Below are positions 1-7,713 of a stretch of DNA of 22,310 bases, in pieces. The notes under the pieces are model-generated. The model did no database searches, was not told the origin of the DNA, and saw nothing but the letters and a program-made list of their open reading frames with translations. The stretch covers positions 1-22,310 of the forward strand of contig CALBNX010000084.1 of assembly GCA_937896885.1 (NCBI GenBank). The letters run 5' to 3'. The translations under genes were made by a program, and so were the position numbers. This DNA comes from an uncultured Clostridia bacterium. Its GTDB lineage: Bacteria > Bacillota > Clostridia > Oscillospirales > Acutalibacteraceae. The stretch's first letter is position 1; each line of letters starts with the position of its first letter.

Positions 1-957
1 ATTTATCGTCCTGCTGCTATCAAACAGTTGCAGGTTGTTGGTGAACAGGTTGGTGTTCCGGTTTTTGAGATGGGGCAGACAAATCCTGTAACAATCGCAA
101 AAGAAGCGATTAAACTTGCAAAAGATAAAGGCTATGACTATGTTTTCATTGATACAGCAGGTCGTTTGCATATTGATACAGAACTTATGGACGAACTCAA
201 AAACATCAAGAGTGAAATCCGCCCACACGAAATTCTTCTTGTAATCGACTCAATGCTTGGTCAGGATGCAGTTACAGTTGCAAGCACATTCAATGACGAA
301 CTCGGCATTGATGGTCTTGTTCTCACAAAAATGGATGGTGACACCCGTGGTGGTGCGGCTCTTTCAGCAAGAGCAGTTACAGGCAAACCAATTAAGTTTG
401 TCGGTATGGGTGAAAAACTTGATGAACTCGACTTCTTCCATCCTGACAGAATGGCTTCTCGTATTCTCGGCATGGGTGACGTGCTTTCTCTTATTGAAAA
501 AGCAGAAACAGCTCTTGATGAGAAAAAAGCAAGACAGCTTGAAGAAAAACTTCGCAAGAATAAGTTTGACCTTGAAGACTTGCTTGACCAAATGGAACAG
601 GTTCAGAAAATGGGCAGTATGAAAGACATTCTTTCAATGCTTCCTGGTGTTAATAAAAAAGTTAAGGATGTTGACGTTGACGATAGACAGCTTGATAGAA
701 TGCGAGCAATCATTCAGTCAATGACTATCAAAGAACGCAGAAATCCTGATATAATCAATCCGTCAAGAAAACGCAGAATTGCTGCAGGTTGCGGTATGCA
801 GGTTGAAGATGTCAACCGACTTCTCAATCAATATCGCCAGATGCAGAAGATGTTTAAACAGTTCAACTCAAAAGGCTTTAAACGTAAAATGAAGCAAATG
901 AGTGGTTTTGGCGGCGGAATGAACGGTATGGGTGGCATGGGTGGCTTCCCAATGTAA
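1..957 (+). CDS. ffh: Signal recognition particle GTPase Ffh (SRP54), 5' truncated
   Basis: This is the C-terminal 318 residues of Ffh. The frame is open from base 1 and its first residues (IYRPAAIKQL) match the middle of the Ffh G domain, so the N domain and P-loop lie left of the window. Ffh binds 4.5S RNA and signal sequences and docks with FtsY at the membrane for co-translational targeting. Visible motifs are the G3-type DTAGR at window residues 51-55, the G4-type TKMDG with the following DTRGGAALS, and the closing FVGMGEKLDELDFF segment. The C-terminal M domain has the LPG and SMT..ERRNP helices and a Met/Gly-rich end. It heads an ffh-rpsP-khpA transcription unit. Any in-frame TTG near base 28 is internal, not a start. 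Identification is certain; only the start is missing. Confidence 0.97.
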   Translation: MYRPAAIKQLQVVGEQVGVPVFEMGQTNPVTIAKEAIKLAKDKGYDYVFIDTAGRLHIDTELMDELKNIKSEIRPHEILLVIDSMLGQDAVTVASTFNDELGIDGLVLTKMDGDTRGGAALSARAVTGKPIKFVGMGEKLDELDFFHPDRMASRILGMGDVLSLIEKAETALDEKKARQLEEKLRKNKFDLEDLLDQMEQVQKMGSMKDILSMLPGVNKKVKDVDVDDRQLDRMRAIIQSMTIKERRNPDIINPSRKRRIAAGCGMQVEDVNRLLNQYRQMQKMFKQFNSKGFKRKMKQMSGFGGGMNGMGGMGGFPM

Positions 958-1016
958 GTAAACAAACACAACAGTGTTTAATATAAAAATTTTTATATAT
1001 TTTGGAGGAAACAAAA

Positions 1017-1262
1017 ATGGCAGTAAAAATCAGACTTCGCAGAATGGGCGCAAAAAGAGCTCCTTTCTACAGAGTAGTAGTTGCAGATTCTCGTTATCCA
1101 AGAGACGGCAGATTCATTGAAGAAATCGGTACTTACAACCCAATGACAAATCCTGCTGAAATCAAAATCGATAACGAAAAGGCAGAAAAATGGATTAAGA
1201 ACGGTGCTCAGCCAACTGACACAGTTAAGGTAATCCTTAAAAAGAGCGGCGCTATTAAATAA
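1017..1262 (+). CDS. rpsP: 30S ribosomal protein S16
   Basis: S16 (bS16) is a small-subunit protein that binds 16S rRNA and helps 30S assembly. The 81-residue product starts MAVKIRLRRMGAKRAPFYRV, the near-invariant S16 N-terminus, and continues with the typical DSRYPRDGRFIEEIGTYNP segment. The ATG at 1017 is chosen because GGAGGA (1004-1009) sits at proper spacing. An upstream in-frame TTG at 1002 overlaps that Shine-Dalgarno sequence and would add residues not found in S16. It lies 59 bases after ffh and 17 bases before khpA, the usual Firmicutes order. Confidence 0.97.
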   Translation: MAVKIRLRRMGAKRAPFYRVVVADSRYPRDGRFIEEIGTYNPMTNPAEIKIDNEKAEKWIKNGAQPTDTVKVILKKSGAIK

Positions 1263-1279
1263 GAAAGGTCTTTGAAAAA

Positions 1280-1513
1280 ATGCAGGAACTTCTTATTACA
1301 ATCGTAAAAGGACTTGTTGAAAATCCTGATGCAGTTTCTGTTACAGTTGACGAAGTTGACGACCGTGGCATTGTTGTTTATCATCTTCACGTTGCTGAAG
1401 AAGATATGGGCAGAGTTATCGGTAAACAGGGCAGAATTGCAAAGGCTATCAGAACCGTTGTTAAAGCAGGTGCAACTCGCACAGGCGAAAAAGTCCAGGT
1501 CGATATCGACTAA
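1280..1513 (+). CDS. khpA: KH-domain RNA-binding protein KhpA
   Basis: This is a single KH-domain protein of 77 residues, the family's usual size. The RNA-binding GxxG loop is visible as GKQG in RVIGKQGRIAKAIRTVVKA, with the helix-strand pattern of a type II KH fold around it. In Gram-positives KhpA pairs with KhpB/EloR and influences cell elongation and mRNA fate; that role comes from family knowledge and is not shown here. The ATG at 1280 follows AGAAAGG. It is the last gene of the ffh-rpsP-khpA unit, with a terminator 14 bases past its stop. Confidence 0.93.
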   Translation: MQELLITIVKGLVENPDAVSVTVDEVDDRGIVVYHLHVAEEDMGRVIGKQGRIAKAIRTVVKAGATRTGEKVQVDID

Positions 1514-1527
1514 TATTGATTACAAAT

Positions 1528-1555
1528 AAGGCAGGCATTTTATGTCTGCCTTTTT
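1528..1555 (+). terminator. Intrinsic terminator after khpA
   Basis: GGCAGGC (1530-1536) pairs with GTCTGCC (1544-1550) through one G-T wobble, around a 7-base loop. It is followed by TTTTT and preceded by AA that extends the stem into the T run. It closes the ffh-rpsP-khpA unit. Confidence 0.88.
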
Positions 1556-1562
1556 GTAACTT

Positions 1563-1568
1563 TATAAT
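1563..1568 (+). promoter_or_regulatory. Possible -10 element for rimM-trmD
   Basis: A perfect TATAAT lies between the khpA terminator and the palindromic repeat. No good -35 is present at 16-18 bases upstream, because that position falls inside the terminator hairpin. If used, transcription would start inside the repeat. Weak support. Confidence 0.3.
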
Positions 1569-1570
1569 TG

Positions 1571-1620
1571 CCTTCCCCTTGAGGGTAAGGAGGACCACAA
1601 AGTTGTGGATGAGGTGTCGA
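1571..1620 (+). repeat. Short dispersed-type palindromic repeat forming the rimM leader
   Basis: Two adjacent hairpins make up this element. The first pairs CCTT (1571-1574) and CCC (1576-1578) with GGG (1583-1585) and AAGG (1587-1590); one mismatch at 1575/1586 would be repaired if T1586 were G. The second is a perfect CCACAA (1595-1600) / TTGTGG (1603-1608) inverted repeat. It ends GATGAGGTGTC. I recall elements with the plan CCTTCCCC-TTGA-GGGGAAGG plus a variable hairpin plus GATGAGGTGT as scattered repeats in gut Clostridia; this is memory, not a search. The terminal GAGGTG (1611-1616) lies 5 bases before the rimM ATG and so probably serves as its Shine-Dalgarno. It is the only copy in this window. 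Confidence 0.7.
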
Positions 1621-1621
1621 A

Positions 1622-2140
1622 ATGATTAAAAACTATCTAGAAATAGGGCAAATCGTGTCAACTCACGGCATTAAAGGTGAAATGCGCTTTAATCCCTGGT
1701 GTGATAAACCCGAATTTGTCAAGAAATTTAAAACCTTATATTTTGATAAGAACGGTGAAAAAAGTGTTAAAGTAATATCAGCTCGTCCACATGGCAATAT
1801 GGTTATTTTAATGCTCCAGGATATTGATACCGTTGAAAAAGCACAAGCGCTGAAAAATACTGTGCTTTATATGAAACGCGCAGATGCACATCTGCCGAAA
1901 GGCACTTGGTTTGTGCAAGAACTTTTTGATTGTACTGTTATTGATGATAACAACGGCAAAGTGTTGGGCACAATCGTTGATGTTAGCGAAACAGGTGCTA
2001 ATGATGTTTGGCATATAAAAACACCGAAAGGTGACGAAGTGCTTATTCCAGCAATTAAACAAGTAATTGTGAATGTTGATGTTGAAAAAGGCGAAATATT
2101 AATAAATCCTATAAAAGGACTTTTTGAAGATGAAGATTAA
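1622..2140 (+). CDS. rimM: 16S rRNA processing protein RimM
   Basis: RimM binds ribosomal protein S19 and aids maturation of the 30S head. The 172-residue product has the N-terminal signature (LEIGQIVSTHGIKGEMRFNPWCDKPEF), then the PRC-barrel half with WFVQELFDCTVIDDNNGKVLGTI and the closing LIPAIKQVIVNVDVEKGEILINP. Length is normal. The ATG at 1622 is preceded by GAGGTG supplied by the palindromic repeat. It overlaps trmD by 11 bases, suggesting translational coupling. Confidence 0.96.
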   Translation: MIKNYLEIGQIVSTHGIKGEMRFNPWCDKPEFVKKFKTLYFDKNGEKSVKVISARPHGNMVILMLQDIDTVEKAQALKNTVLYMKRADAHLPKGTWFVQELFDCTVIDDNNGKVLGTIVDVSETGANDVWHIKTPKGDEVLIPAIKQVIVNVDVEKGEILINPIKGLFEDED

Positions 2141-2867
2141 TATAATGACTCTTTTTCCGGAAATGTGCGAAGCTGTGCTTTCTGAAAGCATAATCGGTCG
2201 TGCAAGGGAAAAAGGCTTAGTTGAAATAAATTGTATAAATATCCGCGATTATACTTTGGACAAGCACCGCCGTGTTGATGATGCACCTTATGGTGGTGGA
2301 ATGGGTATGCTTATGCAGATTCAACCTATTGTGGATTGCTATAAATCAATATGCGATAAAAGTGATAATAAAAATCATCTGATTTATATGTCACCTTGTG
2401 GCAAAACTCTCACTCAAGCAAGGGTTAAAGAATTGTCAGAGTATGATGAAATCACAATTCTTTGTGGGCACTATGAGGGTGTTGACCAGAGAATAATTGA
2501 CACAATTGTTGATGAGCAGATTTCAATAGGGGATTATGTGCTTACAGGTGGCGAATTGCCTGCAATGGTGCTTGCTGACTCAATCTCAAGAATGTTAGAA
2601 GGCGTTTTGCCAAACGACGAAGCAAAAGAAATGGAAAGTCACTATAACGGACTTTTAGAGTATCCACAATACACCCGTCCTTATGAGTGGAATGGTATGA
2701 AAGTACCCGATGTGCTCATTTCAGGACATCACGGCAATATCGAAAAATGGAAGAGAGAGCAGTCTCTTTTAATGACTGCAAAATATCGTCCTGATATGCT
2801 CGAAAATGCAGAATTAACCGAAAAAGATAAAGAATTTCTGATAAAAGAAAAAATTACAAATATGTAA
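2130..2867 (+). CDS. trmD: tRNA (guanine37-N1)-methyltransferase TrmD
   Basis: TrmD methylates G37 next to the anticodon using S-adenosylmethionine and prevents +1 frameshifting. The 245-residue product begins MKINIMTLFPEM, as in the family. The trefoil-knot SAM-binding region is clear: LIYMSPCGKTL, ILCGHYEGVDQRI and ISIGDYVLTGGELPAM. The C-terminal domain has HYNGLLEYPQYTRP and VLISGHHGNIEKWKRE. I start it at the ATG at 2130, inside the rimM end; an in-frame TTG at 2124 only adds two unlikely residues. AAAGGA (2114-2119) is the probable Shine-Dalgarno. Confidence 0.97.
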   Translation: MKINIMTLFPEMCEAVLSESIIGRAREKGLVEINCINIRDYTLDKHRRVDDAPYGGGMGMLMQIQPIVDCYKSICDKSDNKNHLIYMSPCGKTLTQARVKELSEYDEITILCGHYEGVDQRIIDTIVDEQISIGDYVLTGGELPAMVLADSISRMLEGVLPNDEAKEMESHYNGLLEYPQYTRPYEWNGMKVPDVLISGHHGNIEKWKREQSLLMTAKYRPDMLENAELTEKDKEFLIKEKITNM

Positions 2868-2878
2868 TAAAAAATGTG

Positions 2879-2907
2879 TTGAATATTGTAGTTTTTTGTA
2901 ATACAAT
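2879..2907 (+). promoter_or_regulatory. Sigma-A-type promoter of the polysaccharide deacetylase gene
   Basis: TTGAAT (2879-2884) and TACAAT (2902-2907) are separated by exactly 17 bases, 33 bases before the GTG start. Each box differs from consensus at one or two positions. Confidence 0.65.
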
Positions 2908-2940
2908 AAATACAGTAATCAACTGAAAGGTGGTGGCAAC

Positions 2941-3966
2941 GTGAAAGAGAAACTTAAAAGTATCAGCAAAGCAACTTGGATGAAAATAGCAATTATTGTT
3001 TTATCAGTTCTATTTCTTGTTGCTACTGCTACAACAGTGTTTTTCGTTGTAAAATGGCACAATAATAATAAAGAAATTTCACAGCTTAATGGGGCACTCA
3101 GTGAAAATTCTTCAATGTATGACTCAAAGGTTTCTGAATATGAATCATACAGAGTTGAAAAAGAAAGTGAAAAACAGTCTTACGAAGAAAAACTTAATAG
3201 TCAGAGTAAAGAATATCAAAGCAAAGTCGATGAATTAAATAAAAAAATTGATAGTCTTAACAAGAAGTTGGCGGCAAAGACTTCAACAACAAGAAAACCT
3301 GTTGCACCCCAACTCCCAGCCCAACCATTAAATCCCAATAATGGTGTTAAAACTGTTTATTTAACATTTGATGACGGACCGTCGCAATATACATCGCAGA
3401 TACTGAACATTCTGGACAGTTACGGTGTTAAGGCGACGTTTTTTGTTAAGAATGGTGGCAAATATAACTATCTTATGAAAGAGATAGTTAACCGTGGTCA
3501 CGCAATCGGTCTTCATACATATTCACATGATTACAAAAGCATTTATGCTTCTGACGAGGCATATTTAGCCGACTTGCAAAAAATCTCTGATTTAGTTCTG
3601 CAACAGACTGGTGTTGAAACAAAAATAATGCGTTTTCCCGGTGGTAGCAGTAATTCAGTCAGTAAAAAACATTCAAAGGGTATAATGACCAGAATGACAA
3701 GAAAAGTCACAGAAATGGGTTACGCTTATTTTGACTGGAACTGTTCAAATGGTGATGCTGACGGTGCTAATACTGTTGAAAAACAATTGAGTTTTTGTAG
3801 TAATTATCCAAAATCTGCTAATACTATAATTGTACTTATGCACGATACAAAACCTGCTACAATGGAATCATTGCCCAAAATAATTGAATATTATCATTCT
3901 CAGGGTATGAAATTCGGCGTTTTAACTACATCAGGACCAACAATTCATCACAGAGTCACAAACTAG
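2941..3966 (+). CDS. Membrane-anchored polysaccharide (peptidoglycan) deacetylase, NodB/CE4 family
   Basis: CE4 enzymes remove N-acetyl groups from peptidoglycan or other N-acetylated polysaccharides; which substrate applies here is not determinable. The 341 residues run as: a short basic N-terminus, one membrane segment (about 14-38), a charged coiled-coil stalk (about 42-112), a Thr/Pro-rich linker (113-134), then the NodB domain. All five catalytic motifs are present. They are LTFDDGP (141-147) with the catalytic/metal Asp pair, HTYSH (182-186) with the two metal His, RFPGG (221-225), DWN (255-257) and LMHD (289-292). A fully active, surface-tethered enzyme is expected. The start is GTG at 2941 behind AAAGGTGG. 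It appears to be a one-gene unit with its own promoter; no convincing terminator follows. Confidence 0.92.
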   Translation: MKEKLKSISKATWMKIAIIVLSVLFLVATATTVFFVVKWHNNNKEISQLNGALSENSSMYDSKVSEYESYRVEKESEKQSYEEKLNSQSKEYQSKVDELNKKIDSLNKKLAAKTSTTRKPVAPQLPAQPLNPNNGVKTVYLTFDDGPSQYTSQILNILDSYGVKATFFVKNGGKYNYLMKEIVNRGHAIGLHTYSHDYKSIYASDEAYLADLQKISDLVLQQTGVETKIMRFPGGSSNSVSKKHSKGIMTRMTRKVTEMGYAYFDWNCSNGDADGANTVEKQLSFCSNYPKSANTIIVLMHDTKPATMESLPKIIEYYHSQGMKFGVLTTSGPTIHHRVTN

Positions 3967-4123
3967 TACGGTTATTCATATATTTTTAATATAAAATATT
4001 GAATATTAACAAAAAACTTTATAAAGCATTGTCATTTTATACAAATATGAATGTTGTGAATTTGTTGTTTTTTGTTTCACTCGCTAAAATTATTAAAATG
4101 AAATAAAAGTGGTTGTTTTTTCG

Positions 4124-4151
4124 TTGACGAGGCAAAGTTTTGTGTTATAAT
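4124..4151 (+). promoter_or_regulatory. Strong promoter of the HPr gene
   Basis: TTGACG (4124-4129), a 16-base spacer and TATAAT (4146-4151), with a TG one base upstream of the -10 (4143-4144), so it is also an extended -10 promoter. The rest of the gap from 3967 is very AT-rich DNA with only weak AT palindromes. Confidence 0.8.
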
Positions 4152-4215
4152 ATAGTAGTAACAAAGGTGTAATTATCTGTTGTTTTGTAAATTTATCATT
4201 TTGGGAGAATGAATT

Positions 4216-4479
4216 ATGTATACTAAAGATGTTGAAGTTAAAAATCAGGTAGGTCTTCACGCTCGTCCAGCAACTTTCTTTATTCAGAAAGCAAATGAAT
4301 TTAAATCATCAATCTGGGTTGAAAAAGAAGACAGAAGAGTTAACGCTAAGAGCCTTCTCGGCGTTTTGTCACTTGGCATTATGGGTGGCACAACAATCCG
4401 CATCATTGCTGGTGGTCCAGACGAAGAAACAGCAGTTGACGAACTTGTAAAGCTTGTTGAAACAGGTTTTGCTGAATAA
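4216..4479 (+). CDS. ptsH: Phosphocarrier protein HPr
   Basis: HPr passes phosphate from enzyme I to sugar-specific EIIA proteins of the phosphotransferase system. In Gram-positives it is also phosphorylated on Ser46 by HPr kinase to act as CcpA co-repressor. The 87-residue product has the active-site His at exactly position 15 (QVGLHARPA) and the regulatory Ser at exactly position 46 (NAKSLLGVLSLG). It is therefore a true HPr and not Crh, which lacks His15. It is transcribed alone, between a strong promoter and a strong terminator; enzyme I is not in the window. The Shine-Dalgarno is GGGAGA. Confidence 0.95.
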   Translation: MYTKDVEVKNQVGLHARPATFFIQKANEFKSSIWVEKEDRRVNAKSLLGVLSLGIMGGTTIRIIAGGPDEETAVDELVKLVETGFAE

Positions 4480-4492
4480 TTTTAAAAGATTT

Positions 4493-4527
4493 AGCACATC
4501 ACCTTTGGTGATGTGCTTTATTTTTTT
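4493..4527 (+). terminator. Strong intrinsic terminator after ptsH
   Basis: A perfect 11-bp stem, AGCACATCACC (4493-4503) with GGTGATGTGCT (4507-4517), on a TTT loop, followed by TTTATTTTTTT. Confidence 0.96.
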
Positions 4528-4554
4528 GTGATTTTATGATATTATATATATAAA
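4526..4554 (+). promoter_or_regulatory. Probable promoter of uvrC
   Basis: TTGTGA (4526-4531) and TATAAA (4549-4554) are 17 bases apart. The -35 overlaps the last T residues of the ptsH terminator. A modest match in AT-rich DNA. Confidence 0.45.
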
Positions 4555-4574
4555 CTTTAAAAGGTGGTGATTCT

Positions 4575-6413
4575 GTGAACGAAAAACTGAAAACTTTGCG
4601 TGAAAAAGCAATGAAATTACCTTTGACACCCGGTGTTTATATAATGAAAAATAAACAGGGTAAAATTATATATATCGGCAAAGCAAAGAAACTTAAAAAC
4701 CGTGTCAGTCAGTATTTTGGTTCACAGAATAAACACTCTGTCAAAGTGCTTAAAATGGTTGAAAATGTTAATGATTTTGACTATATTTTGACCGATAGTG
4801 AATTCGAAGCGCTTGTTCTTGAAGCAAGTCTTATAAAACAAAATCAACCGAAGTATAATATTCTCTTAAAAGACGATAAAGGGTATAGTTATATAAAAGT
4901 CACAAAAGAAGAATATCCTAAAATTTCTGCTGTGCTTCAAAAGGATGATGAAAACGCTGATTATATCGGACCATTCACAAGTTCATATTCAGTTAAACAA
5001 TCCGTTGACGAAGCTAATAAAATTTTTCGTCTTCCACAATGCAATAAAGAATTTCCACGAGATTTTAAAAAGGGAAGACCTTGTCTTAATTTCCATATAA
5101 ACCGTTGTATGGGTGTTTGCACGGGCAAGATTTCAAAGAAAGAATATAACGATACAGTTAAAGATGCTCTTGATTTTCTTAATGGCGATATCTCAAAAAT
5201 CATTGCCGATTTAAACCAGAAAATGAATGAATGTGCAGAAAATCTTGACTTTGAAAATGCAAGCAAATATCGTGACAGAATCCGCGCTATTCAAAATATG
5301 CAGACTAAACAAAAGGTTGTTACTGAAACAGGCGAGTCAAAAGATGTTTTTGCAGTTGCAACAAATGATAATGACACTTGTATTGTCGTTTTGCGCTTTG
5401 ATAAAGGCAGACTTTGTGATAGTGAGCACTTCTTCATTGATAATACCCAGAATGACGAAAACCTTCGCGGTGGTTTCTTAACTCAATATTATGCAATCCG
5501 CTCTGTACCACAAAAAGTGTTATTAGATGAAACAATAGAAGATTTAGATTTGATAGCTCAATATCTCACAAATCTTCGTGGCAAAAAATGTGTTGTTTCT
5601 GTACCACAAAAAGGTGACGGATTAAAGCTTATTAATATGTGCCGTGAGAATGCTTTTGAGAAATTGGCACAGAAAAAAGGCAGAAAATCAGGTGAAATCA
5701 AAGTCCTTGAAGAATTAAAAACCTTGTTGGGATTAGAAAACACACCTGAATATATCGAGTCTTATGACATTTCTCACACAGGTGGCGACGATAATGTTGC
5801 AGGTATGATAGTGTTTAAAAATGGTCGCCCGTTAAAACGAGCATATCGCACATTTAATATTAAATCTTTTGTTGGACAAGATGATTACGGCTCAATGCGC
5901 GAAGTATTAGAGCGTCGTTTTAATGAATATGAAAAGCATAAAAACGAAAATGCTGAAGAAGGATTCGGCAAAATGCCCGATTTGATATTACTTGACGGTG
6001 GTAAAGGTCAGGTAAGCGTAGTTAAAGAAATCTTGAATGAAATGAATATAGATGTACCATTGTTTGGTATGGTTAAAGATTCAAAACACAAAACTCGTGC
6101 AATAACGGGGGATGGTGGTGAAATCGCAATCAATTCAAACAGAGCTGTGTTCACTCTCGTTTCTGAAATTCAAGAAGAAGTGCACAGATTTTCTGTCAGT
6201 TTCCACCACAAAAAACACGCTAAAAAAGGTTTAGACTCTTCACTCACTAAAATCAACGGTGTTGGTGAAAAGAAAGCTAAAGAATTGCTTAAAACCTTTA
6301 AAACAATAAAGAATATTAAAAATGCAAGTGTAGAAGACCTTGCAAAAGTTAAGGGTATAAATATTTCCTTAGCTGAAAACATATATAATTTCTATAATCA
6401 GGGAGAAGAATAA
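4575..6413 (+). CDS. uvrC: Excinuclease ABC subunit C
   Basis: UvrC makes both incisions in nucleotide-excision repair after UvrAB locates damage. The 612-residue protein has the GIY-YIG 3'-nuclease domain at the N-terminus (GVYIM near 20-24, YIGKAK 33-38). It then has four conserved Cys at 156, 170, 178 and 182, spaced as in the iron-sulfur cluster reported for UvrC. A UVR helical hairpin that contacts UvrB follows (about 208-243). Next is the RNase H-like 5'-nuclease domain (YDISHTGG, LILLDGGKGQ, HHKKHAKKGLDSSL) and two C-terminal helix-hairpin-helix motifs. Length is normal. The start is GTG at 4575 behind AAGGTGGTG. Its stop overlaps the next start by one base (TAATG), implying coupling with the HAD phosphatase. 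Confidence 0.97.
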   Translation: MNEKLKTLREKAMKLPLTPGVYIMKNKQGKIIYIGKAKKLKNRVSQYFGSQNKHSVKVLKMVENVNDFDYILTDSEFEALVLEASLIKQNQPKYNILLKDDKGYSYIKVTKEEYPKISAVLQKDDENADYIGPFTSSYSVKQSVDEANKIFRLPQCNKEFPRDFKKGRPCLNFHINRCMGVCTGKISKKEYNDTVKDALDFLNGDISKIIADLNQKMNECAENLDFENASKYRDRIRAIQNMQTKQKVVTETGESKDVFAVATNDNDTCIVVLRFDKGRLCDSEHFFIDNTQNDENLRGGFLTQYYAIRSVPQKVLLDETIEDLDLIAQYLTNLRGKKCVVSVPQKGDGLKLINMCRENAFEKLAQKKGRKSGEIKVLEELKTLLGLENTPEYIESYDISHTGGDDNVAGMIVFKNGRPLKRAYRTFNIKSFVGQDDYGSMREVLERRFNEYEKHKNENAEEGFGKMPDLILLDGGKGQVSVVKEILNEMNIDVPLFGMVKDSKHKTRAITGDGGEIAINSNRAVFTLVSEIQEEVHRFSVSFHHKKHAKKGLDSSLTKINGVGEKKAKELLKTFKTIKNIKNASVEDLAKVKGINISLAENIYNFYNQGEE

Positions 6414-7066
6414 TGATAAACACAATAGTTTTTGATTTGGACGGTACACTTTTAAACACTCTCGAAGATTTAAAAGACAGCGTAAACTATGCCCTTGAAA
6501 GGCAAGGCTTTCCGCTTCGTAATTTAGGTGAAATCCGTTCATTTGTGGGTAATGGTATCCGTCTTTTAATGGAGAGAGCAGTACCAAAAAATATTGATAA
6601 TGATACATTTGAAATCTGTTTTAAAGATTTCTGTGATTATTATAAAATCCATATGGAAGACAAAACAGCGCCTTATGATGGAATCAACGATATGCTCACA
6701 AATATCAAAAAAGCAGGTTTTAAGACTGCAATCGTTACCAATAAAGCAGATTTTGCTGCACAGGACTTGTGCAAGAGAATGTTTGGTAAAAATATTGACT
6801 TTGTAGTTGGTAGCTCTGACGACAGACCAAACAAACCTGAACCCGACGGTGTTTTTTATGCTCTGGAAAAATTAGGCAGTAAAATTGAAAATACAGTTTT
6901 TGTAGGGGATGCTGATACCGATATTCTTACAGCTAAAAATGCAAATCTTCCATCAATCGGCGTGCTTTGGGGATTTAGAGACCGTGAAGTCATTGAAGAA
7001 GCAGGTGCAGAATACATAGTTGAGAGTGTAAAAGACCTTGAAAAATTGCTTATTTCATTAAAATAA
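6413..7066 (+). CDS. HAD-superfamily phosphatase, phosphoglycolate phosphatase-like
   Basis: A 217-residue HAD hydrolase with all four motifs: DLDGT (nucleophile Asp8 and acid Asp10), TNK (motif II), the Lys of KPEPDG (motif III) and VGDADTD (motif IV). An alpha-helical cap lies between motifs I and II, as in the Gph/PpaX branch, which acts on phosphoglycolate or pyrophosphate; the actual substrate cannot be read from sequence. A phosphoglycolate phosphatase would make sense beside a DNA repair gene because phosphoglycolate is released from damaged 3' ends, but that is inference. The start codon overlaps the uvrC stop by one base. Confidence 0.88.
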   Translation: MINTIVFDLDGTLLNTLEDLKDSVNYALERQGFPLRNLGEIRSFVGNGIRLLMERAVPKNIDNDTFEICFKDFCDYYKIHMEDKTAPYDGINDMLTNIKKAGFKTAIVTNKADFAAQDLCKRMFGKNIDFVVGSSDDRPNKPEPDGVFYALEKLGSKIENTVFVGDADTDILTAKNANLPSIGVLWGFRDREVIEEAGAEYIVESVKDLEKLLISLK

Positions 7067-7069
7067 GAC

Positions 7070-7088
7070 AAAAAACATGGCGTTTTTT
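7070..7088 (+). terminator. Weak terminator-like hairpin after the HAD gene
   Basis: AAAAAAC (7070-7076) can pair with GTTTTTT (7082-7088) around a 5-base loop. The stem is almost all A-T, so the call is tentative. Confidence 0.3.
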
Positions 7089-7108
7089 CAACTAGATTAT
7101 AAAAATAT

Positions 7109-7137
7109 TTGACAAATCTCTATAAAAATGGGATAAT
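7109..7137 (+). promoter_or_regulatory. Promoter of the rsmD-coaD unit
   Basis: A perfect -35 TTGACA (7109-7114), a 17-base spacer and GATAAT (7132-7137), 33 bases before the rsmD ATG. Confidence 0.85.
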
Positions 7138-7169
7138 ACTTTTATGTATTGATAGGTTGGAGCGAATTT

Positions 7170-7709
7170 ATGAGAGTAATTACAGGTGAAGCGAGAGGCA
7201 GAAAACTCATAACTCTTGAAGGCGAAGATGTTCGTCCTACCACCGACAGAGTAAAAGAAGGAATGTTCAATATCATTCAGTTTGACCTTGAGGGTGCAAG
7301 TGTTCTCGACTTGTTTGCAGGTTCAGGTCAGTTAGGTATTGAAGCACTCAGCCGTGGGGCGAAGCATTGCACATTTGTTGACAGCTCAAGCCGTGCAGTT
7401 GATGTGGTTAAACAAAATCTTAAATCTGTTGGTTTTGAAAAAAGAGCAAGTGTTTTTTGTGGCGACTCAAAAATGTATATTACTTTGAGTAAAGACAAAT
7501 TTGATATTGCTCTTCTCGACCCACCATACAATAAAGAAATAATTGATGCTGTTTTACCAGCTGTTGCAGAAAAAATGAATGACTGGGGTATAATCATCTG
7601 CGAGAGTGCGTTAGATGAAACTTTGCCTGAAACAGCAGGTGAGTTTAAAATTCACCGTGAATACAGATACGGCAAAATAAAACTTACAGCATACAGAAAG
7701 AATAAGTGA
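7170..7709 (+). CDS. rsmD: 16S rRNA (guanine966-N2)-methyltransferase RsmD
   Basis: RsmD uses S-adenosylmethionine to methylate G966 of 16S rRNA in the 30S subunit. The 179-residue product has the family N-terminus (MRVITGEARGRKL, RPTTDRVKEGMFNI), SAM motif I DLFAGSGQLG (47-56) and the catalytic DPPY (117-120) of N2/N6 amino-methylases. I use the ATG at 7170, since the family begins at MRVI and GGAG lies just upstream; an in-frame TTG at 7149 is upstream of that ribosome site. It is followed 4 bases later by coaD, a common pairing. Confidence 0.95.
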   Translation: MRVITGEARGRKLITLEGEDVRPTTDRVKEGMFNIIQFDLEGASVLDLFAGSGQLGIEALSRGAKHCTFVDSSSRAVDVVKQNLKSVGFEKRASVFCGDSKMYITLSKDKFDIALLDPPYNKEIIDAVLPAVAEKMNDWGIIICESALDETLPETAGEFKIHREYRYGKIKLTAYRKNK

Positions 7710-7713
7710 GAAT

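Noticed and set aside
3980..4007. AT palindromes after the deacetylase gene (ATATTTT/AAAATAT, AATATT-G-AATATT)
   Set aside because: They are expected by chance in such AT-rich DNA, and the stems are too weak to call a terminator or operator.
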